Shown here piece by piece: positions 7,792 through 16,096 of a stretch of DNA of 64,000 bases. The notes below the pieces were generated by a model that saw nothing but the letters and a program-made list of their open reading frames with translations, was not told the origin of the DNA and did not search any database. Source of the DNA: RH-AL1 sp965198715 (GTDB lineage: Bacteria > Pseudomonadota > Alphaproteobacteria > Rhizobiales > Beijerinckiaceae); assembly GCA_965198715.1 (NCBI GenBank), contig CBDAPV010000002.1, positions 620,001-684,000 of the forward strand. The letters are read 5' to 3'. Every line of letters begins with the position of its first letter. The stretch's first letter is position 1. The position numbers were made by a program, and so were the translations under genes.

Positions 7792-8766
7792 ATGGAGTAC
7801 AAACGTCTCGGTAACACCGGCCTCGAGGTCTCGCGGCTGTGCCTCGGCTGCATGAGCTACGGCGTTCCGGACCAGGGCACCCACGAGTGGACGCTGCCGG
7901 AGGCGGAGAGCCGGCCCTTCATCAAGAAGGCGCTCGAGCTCGGCATCAACTTCTTCGACACGGCCAACGTCTATTCCGCCGGCACGTCGGAGGAGATCGT
8001 CGGCCGCGCGCTGAAGGACTACGCCAAGCGCGACGATGTCGTGCTGGCGACCAAGGTGCACGGCCGCATGCGCCCCGGCCCCAACGGCGCCGGCCTCTCG
8101 CGCAAGGCGATCATGAGCGAGATCGACAATTCGCTGCGACGCCTCGGCACCGATTACGTCGACCTCTACCAGATCCACCGTTTCGACCACGACGTGCCGT
8201 TGGACGAGACCATGGAGGCGCTCCACGACGTCGTGAAGAGCGGCAAGGCGCGCTACATCGGCGCTTCCTCGATGTACGCCTGGCAGTTCGCCAAGTTCCT
8301 GCACATCGCCGACGCCCACGGCTGGACGCGCTTCTCGACCATGCAGGACTACCTCAACCTGCTGTACCGCGAGGAGGAGCGCGAGATGCTGCCGCTCTGC
8401 GCCGAGGAGGGGATCGGCGTCATCCCGTGGAGCCCGATGGCGCGCGGTCGCCTCACCCGCGACTGGAACGAGGGCACCAAGCGTTTGTCGACCGACGAGT
8501 TCGGCAAGACGCTCTTCAGCGAAGAGGCGGACCGCCGCATCGTCGAGAAGGTCGGCGAGATCGCCAAGGCGCGCGGCGTGCCGCGGGCGCAGGTCGCGCT
8601 GGCCTGGGTGCTCGGCAAGCCCGAGGTCACGGCGCCGATCATCGGCGCCACCAAGCCGCACCACCTCGACGATGCCGTCGCGGCGCTGTTGCTCGAGCTG
8701 AGCGAGGACGAGGTGAAGAGTCTCGAAGCGCTCTACATACCGCACGCCGTCATCGGCTTCTCCTGA
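7792..8766 (+). CDS. Aldo/keto reductase
   Basis: NADP-dependent (beta/alpha)8 oxidoreductase of about 324 residues. The catalytic tetrad is visible: Asp and Tyr in NFFDTANVYSAG, Lys in VVLATKVHG and His in LYQIHRFD. The C-terminal cofactor-binding part contains APIIGATKPHHLDDAVAA. The sequence most resembles the YajO/YghZ-like branch of family members that reduce assorted aldehydes; the real substrate is unknown. The start is taken as the ATG at 7792 (MEYKRLGNTGL), with an AGGATGGGA stretch before it; an ATG four codons earlier is possible. The SDR gene follows 10 nt after the stop and is probably co-transcribed. Confidence 0.9.
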   Translation: MEYKRLGNTGLEVSRLCLGCMSYGVPDQGTHEWTLPEAESRPFIKKALELGINFFDTANVYSAGTSEEIVGRALKDYAKRDDVVLATKVHGRMRPGPNGAGLSRKAIMSEIDNSLRRLGTDYVDLYQIHRFDHDVPLDETMEALHDVVKSGKARYIGASSMYAWQFAKFLHIADAHGWTRFSTMQDYLNLLYREEEREMLPLCAEEGIGVIPWSPMARGRLTRDWNEGTKRLSTDEFGKTLFSEEADRRIVEKVGEIAKARGVPRAQVALAWVLGKPEVTAPIIGATKPHHLDDAVAALLLELSEDEVKSLEALYIPHAVIGFS

Positions 8767-8776
8767 GGATCGCATC

Positions 8777-9463
8777 ATGAGCAACGAGAAGATCGCGCTG
8801 ATCGTCGGCGCCTCGCGCGGGCTGGGCCTCGGCCTGGTGCGCGAGTATCTCGACCGGGGCTGGCGCGTCGTGGCGACGGCGCGCGGCAACGACGAGGCGC
8901 TGCGCGCCCTCGCGGAGGATGGCGGCGATCGGCTGCGCGTGGAGACGCTCGACGTGACCGACGGAGCAGGCGTCGCCGCCCTGGCCGCGGCCCATGCCGG
9001 CGAGACGCTCGACGTGCTCTTCGTTTCTGCCGGCGTCACCAACGACAACGCCGAGGCGGCGGGCGATGTCGCGCCGGCCGAGTTCGCCCGCGTGATGAAG
9101 ACCAACGCCCTGGCGCCGATGCACCTGATCGAGGCGCTCGGTGGGCGCGTGGCACCGGACGGCGCGATCGTCGCCATGACCTCGGTGCTCGGCAGCGTCG
9201 GCGCCAACACCAGCGGCGGCTACGAGGTCTACCGCGCCAGCAAGGCGGCGCTGAACACGCTGCTGCGCTCCTACGCGTCGCGCCACAAGGATCGCGCCGT
9301 CATCGCGATGCACCCGGGCTGGGTGCAGACCGACATGGGCGGGGCCGGCGCGCCGCTCACCGTCGACCGCAGCGCCAAGGGCATGGTCGATGTGATCGCG
9401 GCGAGGTCTGGCCAGCCCGGCTGCATGTTCGTCGACTACCAGGGCAAGACGATCGATTGGTAG
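8777..9463 (+). CDS. Short-chain dehydrogenase/reductase
   Basis: Classical SDR of 228 residues. The N-terminal dinucleotide site reads ALIVGASRGLGLGLV (the TGxxxGxG variant), and the catalytic Tyr and Lys are in YEVYRASKAALN, with the Ser in MTSVLGSVG. It resembles the CsgA/C-factor-like SDRs, whose substrates are rarely known. It sits 10 nt downstream of the aldo/keto reductase gene, suggesting the two act on the same or related carbonyl compounds, but nothing in the sequence names the substrate. Confidence 0.9.
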   Translation: MSNEKIALIVGASRGLGLGLVREYLDRGWRVVATARGNDEALRALAEDGGDRLRVETLDVTDGAGVAALAAAHAGETLDVLFVSAGVTNDNAEAAGDVAPAEFARVMKTNALAPMHLIEALGGRVAPDGAIVAMTSVLGSVGANTSGGYEVYRASKAALNTLLRSYASRHKDRAVIAMHPGWVQTDMGGAGAPLTVDRSAKGMVDVIAARSGQPGCMFVDYQGKTIDW

Positions 9464-9710
9464 CTTTCTGGTGGAAGGCAGGTGGATTGATCGTGCCTAT
9501 ATCTGGACTTATGCAAGGCGTACCTCATCATGGCGTGCGCTGGGAAGCTTTAAACCCAGACAGCTCTTGAAGTCCGGCGCTCTGCTTCTTGGCGAGATAA
9601 CGCACGCCTTGAGAAGATGATCGGCTTAGATTTTTGGTCCGATATTAGTGGAAAGCGGCTGTCGATCGCTCACTGTCGCGCCTCTTCGGGAGCACTGGCC
9701 CGGGCGACAT

Positions 9711-10226
9711 TTACCAGCCGGCAGCCTGTTCCAAGGGTCGGGCGTGGGTCGTCACCAGTGCGGCGATCGCTTCCACATCATCGAGATGCACGTGCGGCAC
9801 TGCCCCTTGCGGTGGCGGTCCGTCGCTGGCCAGTGCGACGATGCCGGGATCATCGGGAAAAAGGAACGGTTTGCCGTTGGCCACCCGGTGCACCTCGATC
9901 TTGGGATGCGCGTCGCGCTTAAAGCCCTCGATCAGCACAAGGTCGCAGGGCGAGAGCCTCGCCAGCAGGGTGCCGAGATCGGGCTCGGGCGCGCCGCGCA
10001 GCTCGTGCATCAGCGCGTAGCGTGCGTCGGAGGACACCAGGACCTCGCGCGCGCCGGCCTGACGGTGTTCGTAGGAATCCTTGCCGGGTTTGTCGACATC
10101 GAAGGCGTGGTGAGCGTGCTTGATCGTCGAGACGGTGAGGCCGCGCGCGACGAGCCGCGGGATCAGCTTGACGAGCAGCGTCGTCTTGCCGGCGCCGCTC
10201 CAGCCGGCCAGCCCGATGACCTTCAT
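9711..10226 (-). CDS. mobB: Molybdopterin-guanine dinucleotide biosynthesis adapter MobB
   Basis: P-loop GTP-binding protein (171 residues) that assists MobA in attaching GMP to molybdopterin. The N-terminus MKVIGLAGWSGAGKTTLL contains Walker A, followed by the family block VSTIKHAHHAFDVDKPGKDS and an LVLIEGFKRDAHPKIEVHR segment. Because the family begins exactly at MKVIGLAG, the ATG at 10226 should be right. Yet a TAG stop and the end of a 106-bp dispersed repeat lie immediately before it, so no normal ribosome-binding site is visible. MobA and MoeA are not next to it here. Confidence 0.93.
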   Translation of the reverse strand: MKVIGLAGWSGAGKTTLLVKLIPRLVARGLTVSTIKHAHHAFDVDKPGKDSYEHRQAGAREVLVSSDARYALMHELRGAPEPDLGTLLARLSPCDLVLIEGFKRDAHPKIEVHRVANGKPFLFPDDPGIVALASDGPPPQGAVPHVHLDDVEAIAALVTTHARPLEQAAGW

Positions 10227-10332
10227 CTAGAGCATCGGACGAAGATTCGGAATCGCTTCACGACGCTCATGTACTCGTCCTCGCTCAGCTTTACTTGTTG
10301 GAGCAAGTCCGCAAAAGCGGACGTTGCTCTAA
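10227..10332 (-). repeat. 106-bp MITE-like dispersed element, copy A
   Basis: Read on the minus strand it begins TTAGAGCAACGTCCG and ends CGGATGCTCTAG-like (CCGATGCTCTAG), so the ends form short terminal inverted repeats around TAGAGCA. Just inside is a hairpin pairing GAGCAACGTCCG with CGGACTTGCTC. It aligns without gaps with copy B at 37143-37248; by hand I count 21 differences in 106 positions. The element fills the whole space between the TerB-like gene, whose TAG stop lies in its end, and the mobB ATG. Its TA-GAGCA ends match the ends of the IS630 element at 32177-33225. Confidence 0.85.
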
Positions 10333-10832
10333 TCCTTGGCCGGGCCCGACCACGGACCCGGATGTTGAGGCGCCGCGTGCTCCTCTTCCGCCACTTTCTG
10401 GCGCAGGGCGACGCGGTCGCGCGTCGGTACGCCGAGCAGCTCGGCGATGCGCCACACCACGTTCTCCTCGAACTCGCTGACGTCGCCGTCGGCGAAGACG
10501 ACATCCCACATCATCTCGATGATGCGGTGGCGGCCGGCGTCGTCGAGCTGGCGCTTGAGCACGTTGGTGAAGTGGAAGAAGTCGACCGCGTCGCGGTCGC
10601 TCTCCTCGGCCTTCTCGATGAGACGGGTGGTGGCGGCGGCGTCGAGGTCGAAGCGTCGCTCGATTACCTCGCGCAGGCGTACGCGTTCGGCCTGGTCGAT
10701 GCGGCCATCGACGTTGGCGACGTGGACGAGCAGCGCCGCCGTTGCCAGCCTGTAGTCGTCGGGCGCGAACTGGCCCTCCTCTTCCGGCCGGCTCGACACG
10801 TCGGCGATGAAGCGCTTCAGGGCCTCGAACAT
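10329..10832 (-). CDS. TerB-like (tellurite-resistance/co-chaperone superfamily) protein
   Basis: A 167-residue, all-helical protein. Two acidic-loop segments typical of the TerB superfamily can be seen: NVDGRIDQAERVRLREVI and FADGDVSEFEENVVWRIAEL. Such proteins bind metal or take part in membrane-stress complexes in other bacteria, but the function of this stand-alone alphaproteobacterial type is not known. The ATG at 10832 lies 1 nt after the stop of the preceding exported-protein gene, so the two are coupled. The stop codon (TAG) is formed by the end of dispersed element copy A, which suggests the element may have replaced the original 3' end. Confidence 0.8.
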   Translation of the reverse strand: MFEALKRFIADVSSRPEEEGQFAPDDYRLATAALLVHVANVDGRIDQAERVRLREVIERRFDLDAAATTRLIEKAEESDRDAVDFFHFTNVLKRQLDDAGRHRIIEMMWDVVFADGDVSEFEENVVWRIAELLGVPTRDRVALRQKVAEEEHAAPQHPGPWSGPAKD

Positions 10833-10833
10833 G

Positions 10834-11193
10834 TCAGCGGATCGGCAGGCAGGTGAAGTAGCCTTCCGGACGATGGAAGTCGCGGCGCATGTCGGCGATG
10901 TAGCGCCGGCAGCTGCCGCGGTCGGGGAAGCACAGCCGCTCGTCGCGCCAGTCGAGCACGATCGGGCCACCCTCGCCGACATAGTGCGAGTAGCCGCCCT
11001 GGAAGCGTCCCTGCCACACCGAGGGGAAGCTCTGCACGATGGGCGCGCCGCAAGGCACGCCCTCGCCCGGCAGGTCGAGCGCCGGCGGCTCCGCACCGAG
11101 ATCGGCCGCCGCGGCGGGCCGCACCGCAGCGCTCAGCAGCGCGGCACCCAGCAGCGCCGCCGAGAGCGCTGTGCTCAGATGCCGACCATCCAT
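10834..11193 (-). CDS. Small exported protein with four cysteines, unknown function
   Basis: A 119-residue protein with a clear signal peptide (STALSAALLGAALLSAAV then RPAAAA) and a predicted periplasmic body. Four cysteines are spaced through the mature part (GVPCGAP, RLCFPD, GSCRRY, FTCLPIR), which could form two disulphides. I do not recognise the family. It starts 1 nt after the stop of the YkuD gene upstream and ends 1 nt before the TerB-like gene, so it belongs to the same transcript. A link to cell-wall processing is possible from this context only. Confidence 0.75.
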   Translation of the reverse strand: MDGRHLSTALSAALLGAALLSAAVRPAAAADLGAEPPALDLPGEGVPCGAPIVQSFPSVWQGRFQGGYSHYVGEGGPIVLDWRDERLCFPDRGSCRRYIADMRRDFHRPEGYFTCLPIR

Positions 11194-11194
11194 C

Positions 11195-11686
11195 CTAGAA
11201 GCCCAGGAGCGACAGGAAGCCGCCCGACGACTTGGTGCCGGCATCCGCCACGGCGGCATAAGGCGCCTGGCCCGGGGGCGCGCCGGTGATGGTGATAGTG
11301 GCGCTCTCGGCCTTCACGATGTTGAAGAGCTTGGTGGCGTTGGCTGGCGCCAGGCGCACGCAGCCGTGCGAGGCCGGATGACCGAGATGGCGCACCTCGT
11401 TGGTGCCGTGGATGGCGAAGCCATAGTAGAAGAACACGGCGTGCGGCATCGGCGCGTTGTCGTATTTCTTGGAATGATAGACCTCGGCCAAGCGCTCCGG
11501 CTGAAAGGTGCCGGTCGGCGTCACGTAGCCTTCGCGCGCGGTCGAGACCGGCCAATCGAAGGTGCCCTGCGCGGAATCGACGTGCATGCGCTGGGTCGCG
11601 AGATCGATGGTGACGTTGGCCGCGAACGCGGGGGCGGCAACCGCGACGAGCGCGGAGCCGAGGAGGGCGGACAAAATCGTTCGCAT
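11195..11686 (-). CDS. L,D-transpeptidase, YkuD domain (copy 1)
   Basis: Exported protein of 163 residues with a signal peptide ending near AFA-AN (residue 22). The YkuD catalytic motif is complete: HGTN with His93 and SHGCVRL with His107 and the nucleophile Cys109. Such enzymes cross-link peptidoglycan stems or attach proteins to them in the periplasm. It is only a catalytic domain, without a LysM or other wall-binding module. A second YkuD gene lies directly upstream at 11829-12452 with the catalytic residues at identical positions, indicating tandem duplication. The ATG at 11686 has AGAGGC upstream. Confidence 0.92.
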   Translation of the reverse strand: MRTILSALLGSALVAVAAPAFAANVTIDLATQRMHVDSAQGTFDWPVSTAREGYVTPTGTFQPERLAEVYHSKKYDNAPMPHAVFFYYGFAIHGTNEVRHLGHPASHGCVRLAPANATKLFNIVKAESATITITGAPPGQAPYAAVADAGTKSSGGFLSLLGF

Positions 11687-11828
11687 GCAAAGCCTCTGAA
11701 GGGTGAGTCGCCAAGCTTGGACGCTGGCGCCTTCCTCCCACGCGAAGGGTCGACCGGTAAACGACGTTGGCGCCGGCGCGGCGATTTCAGGGACCGCCGC
11801 GCCTTTCGTGCCACAAAGGCCGGGGCTG

Positions 11829-12452
11829 CTAGAAAGGCAACAGCGAGTTGGCGTCGTAAGACGGGTAGGCCGGCTGGCCGTAGCTATAGCCGCCGTATCC
11901 GTAGGCGGGATAGGCCGAGGCGCCGTAGGCGCTGCGCGAGCGCGGCTGCGCCTCGTAGCCGCCATCCGCGTAGCCCGCGGTGTCGTAATCGTAGTCGCGG
12001 CTGCGATGGTGGCGGGCTACGGCGAAAGGCGCCGAGGAAGGCGGCGTGCCGCTGATCGAGATCCGTGCGCCCTCGTGCTGCACCATCGCGTAGAGCGTCG
12101 CCGCGTTGCCGGGCGAGAGGCGCACGCAGCCGTGGGAGGCCGGACGACCGAGCGAGGCGGTCGAATAGGTGCCGTGGATCGCATAGCCGCCGCGGAAGAA
12201 GATCGCGTGGGGCATCGGCGACATGTGGTACTTCTTGGAATAGTGCATCAGCTCGAGATGCGTCGGCGCGTAGCTGCCGCCAGGCGTGGAGAAGCCCGAG
12301 CGGGCCGACGAGATCGGCCAGTCGTAGGAGCCCTCGTTGCCGTTCACGTGCATGCGCTGGTGGGTGAGATCGATGGCCACGTGGACGGTGGCGTGGGCCG
12401 CCGGAGCGGCCAGCATCATGGCAATGGCGGCGAAGACTAGTCTCGAACGCAT
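11829..12452 (-). CDS. L,D-transpeptidase, YkuD domain (copy 2, with Tyr/Gly/Ala-rich tail)
   Basis: Exported 207-residue protein with signal peptide (FAAIAMMLAAPAAHA), then a YkuD domain with HGT (His93) and SHGCVRL (His107, Cys109), the same numbering as copy 1. It differs from copy 1 by a C-terminal tail of about 55 residues rich in Tyr, Gly, Ala and Ser (for example YPAYGYGGYSYGQPAYPSYD), probably disordered. The likely role is peptidoglycan L,D-cross-linking or protein anchoring. Start at the ATG 12452 with GGAG upstream; a GTG one codon earlier is possible. A gap of 142 nt separates it from copy 1. Confidence 0.92.
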   Translation of the reverse strand: MRSRLVFAAIAMMLAAPAAHATVHVAIDLTHQRMHVNGNEGSYDWPISSARSGFSTPGGSYAPTHLELMHYSKKYHMSPMPHAIFFRGGYAIHGTYSTASLGRPASHGCVRLSPGNAATLYAMVQHEGARISISGTPPSSAPFAVARHHRSRDYDYDTAGYADGGYEAQPRSRSAYGASAYPAYGYGGYSYGQPAYPSYDANSLLPF

Positions 12453-12574
12453 CACGCGAACTCCGCTAATGAACTTGCACTTGAAGTCTAGGCTCCTCGT
12501 GCCACGCCGCCGCGCCGCCGTAAATATGAATGGACGTTTACGATTGATTTAAACCACGACGCTGTCGCGAATTT

Positions 12575-13084
12575 CTAGTTGTGAGGATCGTAGCGCAGGC
12601 TGTTGACCACCCAGGCCAGGCCGGTGAGGGGCGGCAGCACCTGCGTCTGCTCGTCGGGCGGCACCCCGAGGCGCTGCGGGGCGCTGAGATAGGCCGGCGT
12701 GAAGGCGTAGCCCTGGCCGTAGCTGCGCGGGTGCGGCGCACCGTTGCAGGCGTAGGCCGAGGCGCCGGCGACGCGCGGCTCGCACGGGTAGGGCACGCCG
12801 CCGTAGGCCTCGGCGTCGGCGTGGTCGACGCTGACCTCGCGCTCGATGCGGCCCCCGAGACGGCCACGAGCGAAAGCCGCGTCGCCGTAGTTCTGCACCA
12901 CGGTCGAGCGCGGCGACGGCGGCGCCAGAGTCGCGAGCTCGATCGCGTCCTGGCTCGGCGCGGTCTGCGGCGGGGGCACCGCGCGCGACACGCGATGGCG
13001 ATGATGCGTGCGCGCCGCAGCACCGCCGAGCGGCACCAGCGCCACCGCGCCGGCCACGATCAGCATCCGTCCCATCACGCGCAT
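12575..13084 (-). CDS. Exported protein of unknown function
   Basis: A 169-residue protein with an N-terminal hydrophobic signal (MLIVAGAVALVPLGGAAA) followed by a His/Arg patch (RTHHRHR) and a proline-rich linker. The C-terminal half (PYPCEPRVAGASAYACNGAPH and TQVLPPLTGLAWVVNSLRYD) holds two cysteines. I do not recognise the family. It lies on the same strand between mnmE and the YkuD pair, so it may belong to an envelope-maintenance group with them. Several in-frame ATGs (13084, 13075, 13066) could serve as the start. Confidence 0.65.
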   Translation of the reverse strand: MRVMGRMLIVAGAVALVPLGGAAARTHHRHRVSRAVPPPQTAPSQDAIELATLAPPSPRSTVVQNYGDAAFARGRLGGRIEREVSVDHADAEAYGGVPYPCEPRVAGASAYACNGAPHPRSYGQGYAFTPAYLSAPQRLGVPPDEQTQVLPPLTGLAWVVNSLRYDPHN

Positions 13085-13122
13085 CGGGCCGCCCCCTTCG
13101 AAACTTCGGTGACCCTAGACGT

Positions 13123-14424
13123 CTACTTGCCGATGCAGAAGCGGGAAAACACGTCGCCGAGAATGTCCTCGACGTCGACGGCGCCGATCAGCCGCTCCAG
13201 CGCGAAGCGCGCCGCGCGGAGGTGCTCGGCGAGGATCTCGACGGACGGCGCCGGCTCGGCGACCGCGGCGTCGAGCGCGTCGAGCGCGGCGGCGAAGGCG
13301 TTGCGATGACGCGTCCGCGCCAGTAGCCCGGCGCCGCCTTGCGCGAGGCCGGTGCCGAAGGCGGCGAGACGGGCGACGAGGACATCGAGGTTCTCGCCCG
13401 TCAGGGCGCTGAGGTTCAGGACGGTGTCCTTCCCCTCTTTGCTACGAGGCAGAGCAAGGTCGCTCTTCGTCGCCAGCCGCCACACCGGCGCGGCGAAGGC
13501 CGGCGGCGCCGCCTCGCCCAGCCACAGCACCAGGTCGGCGGCCTCGGCGCGTTCTCGGGCGCGCGACACGCCGATGCGCTCGATCTCGTCGGCGCCGTCG
13601 CGTAGCCCGGCGGTGTCGACCAGCGTGAGCGGGCAGCCGGCTAGGTCGAGGTGCACCTCGATGGGGTCGCGCGTGGTGCCGGCGACCGCCGAGACGATCG
13701 CCGCCTCGCGTCGCGCGAGGGCGTTGAGCAGCGTCGACTTGCCGGCGTTGGGCGGACCCGCGATCACCACCTGCACGCCCTCGCGGATGCGCTCCGCCGC
13801 GCGACCGTGGGCGAGCTCGGCGCGCAGCCCCGACCGCGCGGGTGCCAGCAGCGCCGCCACCTGCGCGGACAACGCCTCGCCGAGCTCGACGTCTTCTGAG
13901 AAGTCGATGGCGGTTTCGGCTAGGGCTGAGGCCTTGATCAGGGCGGCGCGCCATGGCGCGGTGACGTCGCGCATCGCGCCCGAGAGCTGGCGCTGCGCCT
14001 GGCGCCGCTGCCAATCGGTCTCGGCATCGATAAGGTCGGCGAGGCCCTCGAGCTGGGCGAGGTCCAGGCGGCCATTGGCGAAGGCGCGGCGAGCGAACTC
14101 GCCGGGCTCGGCCTGGCGCAGCCCCGGCTCGCGTCCCAGCGCCGCCAGCACCGCCGCCACGACCGCCGGGCCACCGTGGCAATGGAATTCGACGCCGTCC
14201 TCGCCGACCTCGCTGCGCGCCGCCTCGAACAGCAGCACCAGCGCCTCGTCGAGAAGCTCGCTAGAGGCGGGATCGCGCAGCCGCGCGAGAGTCGCCACGC
14301 GGGGCTGCGGCGTGCGCAGGCAGAAGCGCACAGCCACGGCGTGGGCGCGCGGGCCGGAGACGCGGATCACCGCGATCGCCGCCCGCGCCACTCCCGTCGC
14401 GAGGGCGAAGATCGTGTCGCTCAC
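13123..14424 (-). CDS. mnmE: tRNA uridine-5-carboxymethylaminomethyl modification GTPase MnmE
   Basis: GTPase (433 residues) that together with MnmG modifies U34 of certain tRNAs. It has the N-terminal folate-binding domain (DTIFALATGVARAAIAVIRVSG), a helical domain, a central G domain (AGPPNAGKSTLLNAL, GTTRD, LVDTAGLR) and the invariant C-terminal FCIGK with the catalytic-site Cys. It starts with GTG, which overlaps the chaC stop (GTGA), so the two are coupled. MnmG is not next to it, although mnmE-rho-mnmG clusters are common in this order. Confidence 0.97.
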   Translation of the reverse strand: MSDTIFALATGVARAAIAVIRVSGPRAHAVAVRFCLRTPQPRVATLARLRDPASSELLDEALVLLFEAARSEVGEDGVEFHCHGGPAVVAAVLAALGREPGLRQAEPGEFARRAFANGRLDLAQLEGLADLIDAETDWQRRQAQRQLSGAMRDVTAPWRAALIKASALAETAIDFSEDVELGEALSAQVAALLAPARSGLRAELAHGRAAERIREGVQVVIAGPPNAGKSTLLNALARREAAIVSAVAGTTRDPIEVHLDLAGCPLTLVDTAGLRDGADEIERIGVSRARERAEAADLVLWLGEAAPPAFAAPVWRLATKSDLALPRSKEGKDTVLNLSALTGENLDVLVARLAAFGTGLAQGGAGLLARTRHRNAFAAALDALDAAVAEPAPSVEILAEHLRAARFALERLIGAVDVEDILGDVFSRFCIGK

Positions 14425-14954
14425 GCCGCTGCCGTGGGCGGCAGCCGCGCCACGATGGAGGCGAGCACGCGATCCTCGATCCCGAGCTCCACCAGGTGCT
14501 CGTAGGTCTGGCGCACGTAGTCCGGGTTGGCGCCCGACACGCCCACGCCCTGCGCCACGAGGCGCTCCAGCTCCGAGGGCTCCAATGCGCCGGCATATTG
14601 CGCGTGGGCGCGGTCGACGGCGTAGGCCAGGACCTCGATGTCGCGACCGTCGGCAAGCCGCGCGCGGGCGCGGATCTCGCGGTAGACCATGGTGACCTGC
14701 TCGCGGGCGCGGAGATAGGCGATTGCGTCGTCGGCCGAGGCTCCGGGCACGCGGAAGGCCACCCCCTTGCAGGAGCCGCCGCGATCGAGGCCCAGCACGA
14801 GGCCGGGCTTCTCCGGCGTGCCGCGGTGCACGTGCGAATAGACGCAGAGCGTGCGCCGCCAGCCCTTGATCGTCGCCAGCGTGCGCTCCGCGAAATCAAA
14901 GCCCGGCCGCCACATCAGCGAGCCGTAGCCGAACACCCATAGATCCTCTGTCAC
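14421..14954 (-). CDS. chaC: Glutathione-specific gamma-glutamylcyclotransferase (ChaC family)
   Basis: A 177-residue cytoplasmic protein of the ChaC/GGCT family, which splits glutathione to 5-oxoproline and Cys-Gly. The glycine-rich substrate loop is at the N-terminus (VFGYGSLMWRPGF), and the expected catalytic Glu is in the IAYLRAREQVT block. Length is usual for bacterial ChaC. The gene overlaps mnmE by 4 nt. A divergent DUF2125 gene lies upstream. Confidence 0.92.
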   Translation of the reverse strand: MTEDLWVFGYGSLMWRPGFDFAERTLATIKGWRRTLCVYSHVHRGTPEKPGLVLGLDRGGSCKGVAFRVPGASADDAIAYLRAREQVTMVYREIRARARLADGRDIEVLAYAVDRAHAQYAGALEPSELERLVAQGVGVSGANPDYVRQTYEHLVELGIEDRVLASIVARLPPTAAA

Positions 14955-15073
14955 GTCGGTCTCGTTCCGCTCCTAACGGTCATTTGGGTCATGGAAGCGC
15001 CATGGTCGGCTTCCTTATGCGACGGGCCAGCATCGGGCTACACCGGTCCGCCAGAGGAGGAAACGGTCTCATC

Positions 15074-16090
15074 ATGCGAAAGGCCGTCGGTCTCCTCGTC
15101 ACCCTGGTCGTGTTCGCCGCCGTCTGGAGCGCGGCCTGGTTCGCCGCTTCGATCTACGCCGGGCGGCAGCTCGACGGCTTCATCGCTGCCGAGGCGCGGC
15201 GCGGTCGCGAGTGGACCTGTCCCGCCCGCCACGTCGGGGGCTACCCGCTCGCGCTCGTCGTGAGTTGTCGCAACGCGACTTACGCCGGCCAAGCGCTCGG
15301 ACGGCGCGTGGACGGCCAGGTAGCGGGGTTCGCGGCCACCCTTTCGCTGATTGACGTCAAACGCGTCGCGATCGCGCTTTCGGCACCCCTCTCCTATCGC
15401 ACCTCCGACGGCAAGACTGACGTCGAGGGTACGTGGGGAAGCCTCTTCGTCGATCTCTCGTCCCTGCCGGACCCGCGGACCCTTGCCTTGAGCGGCACCG
15501 ACCTTGTCGTGCACGGACGTTTTCCGGGGCAGGACGAGGCCAGCAGTCGTATCGCGACCTTCGCGGCGCATTTCATCGCCTCGCCGCCGCAGCCCGATCG
15601 CACGCTCGACTTCACCGTGGCGATGACGGGGACGCCGATGCCGATCCTCGACGACCTCATCGGCGGCAGCGCGCCGGTCGACGCGGCCTTTGCCGGCCGG
15701 CTCGACCAGGCCGACCCGGGCGAGGCGCGCACGCCCGGCGAGGCGATGGAGCATTGGCGGCAGAGCGATGGAACCATCGCGCTCTCCACCCTCAAGGTGA
15801 GCCGCAGCGGCGCCAGCGTCACCGCCGGCGGCGTGATCGACCTCGACGACGAACATCGCTTGCACGGCAAACTCGACGCCTCTTTCGTCGGGCTAGAGCC
15901 GATCCTCGCGCGCTACGGCATCAGCGGGGACGTCGCCGCCCTCGGCTCGCTCATCGGGACCTTCTTCGGCGGCGGCCGATCGGCGAGGCCTGAAACACCC
16001 GGCGCGCTCGCGCTGCCGATCAACTTCGGCAACGGGCGGCTCAGCGTCGGCCCGATCACTACGGCGGTGACGCTGGCGCCGATTTACTGA
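15074..16090 (+). CDS. DUF2125 domain envelope protein
   Basis: A 338-residue protein with one N-terminal membrane helix (AVGLLVTLVVFAAVWSAAWF) and a long periplasmic beta-rich domain. It matches DUF2125 of Alphaproteobacteria by the early WTCPARHVGGYPLAL segment and its length. Members are uncharacterised and resemble AsmA-like envelope proteins in build. The ATG at 15074 is favoured by the position of the membrane helix; an AGGAGG lies 13 nt upstream, which is far for a ribosome site. It is transcribed away from chaC and converges on the polysaccharide operon. Confidence 0.82.
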   Translation: MRKAVGLLVTLVVFAAVWSAAWFAASIYAGRQLDGFIAAEARRGREWTCPARHVGGYPLALVVSCRNATYAGQALGRRVDGQVAGFAATLSLIDVKRVAIALSAPLSYRTSDGKTDVEGTWGSLFVDLSSLPDPRTLALSGTDLVVHGRFPGQDEASSRIATFAAHFIASPPQPDRTLDFTVAMTGTPMPILDDLIGGSAPVDAAFAGRLDQADPGEARTPGEAMEHWRQSDGTIALSTLKVSRSGASVTAGGVIDLDDEHRLHGKLDASFVGLEPILARYGISGDVAALGSLIGTFFGGGRSARPETPGALALPINFGNGRLSVGPITTAVTLAPIY

Positions 16091-16096
16091 AGGCGC

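Noticed and set aside
10223..10504. Apparent protein LLQQVKLSEDEYMSVVKRF encoded within dispersed element A
   Set aside because: A similar reading exists in copy B, but the differences do not favour silent changes, and both frames run into unrelated flanking DNA.
9648..10856. Plus-strand open frame of about 400 codons
   Set aside because: It is antisense to mobB and the TerB-like gene. Long antisense frames are expected in such GC-rich DNA, and it crosses two convincing genes and a dispersed repeat.
13352..14695. Plus-strand frame of about 447 codons opposite mnmE and chaC
   Set aside because: Antisense shadow; the minus strand carries clear MnmE and ChaC motifs.
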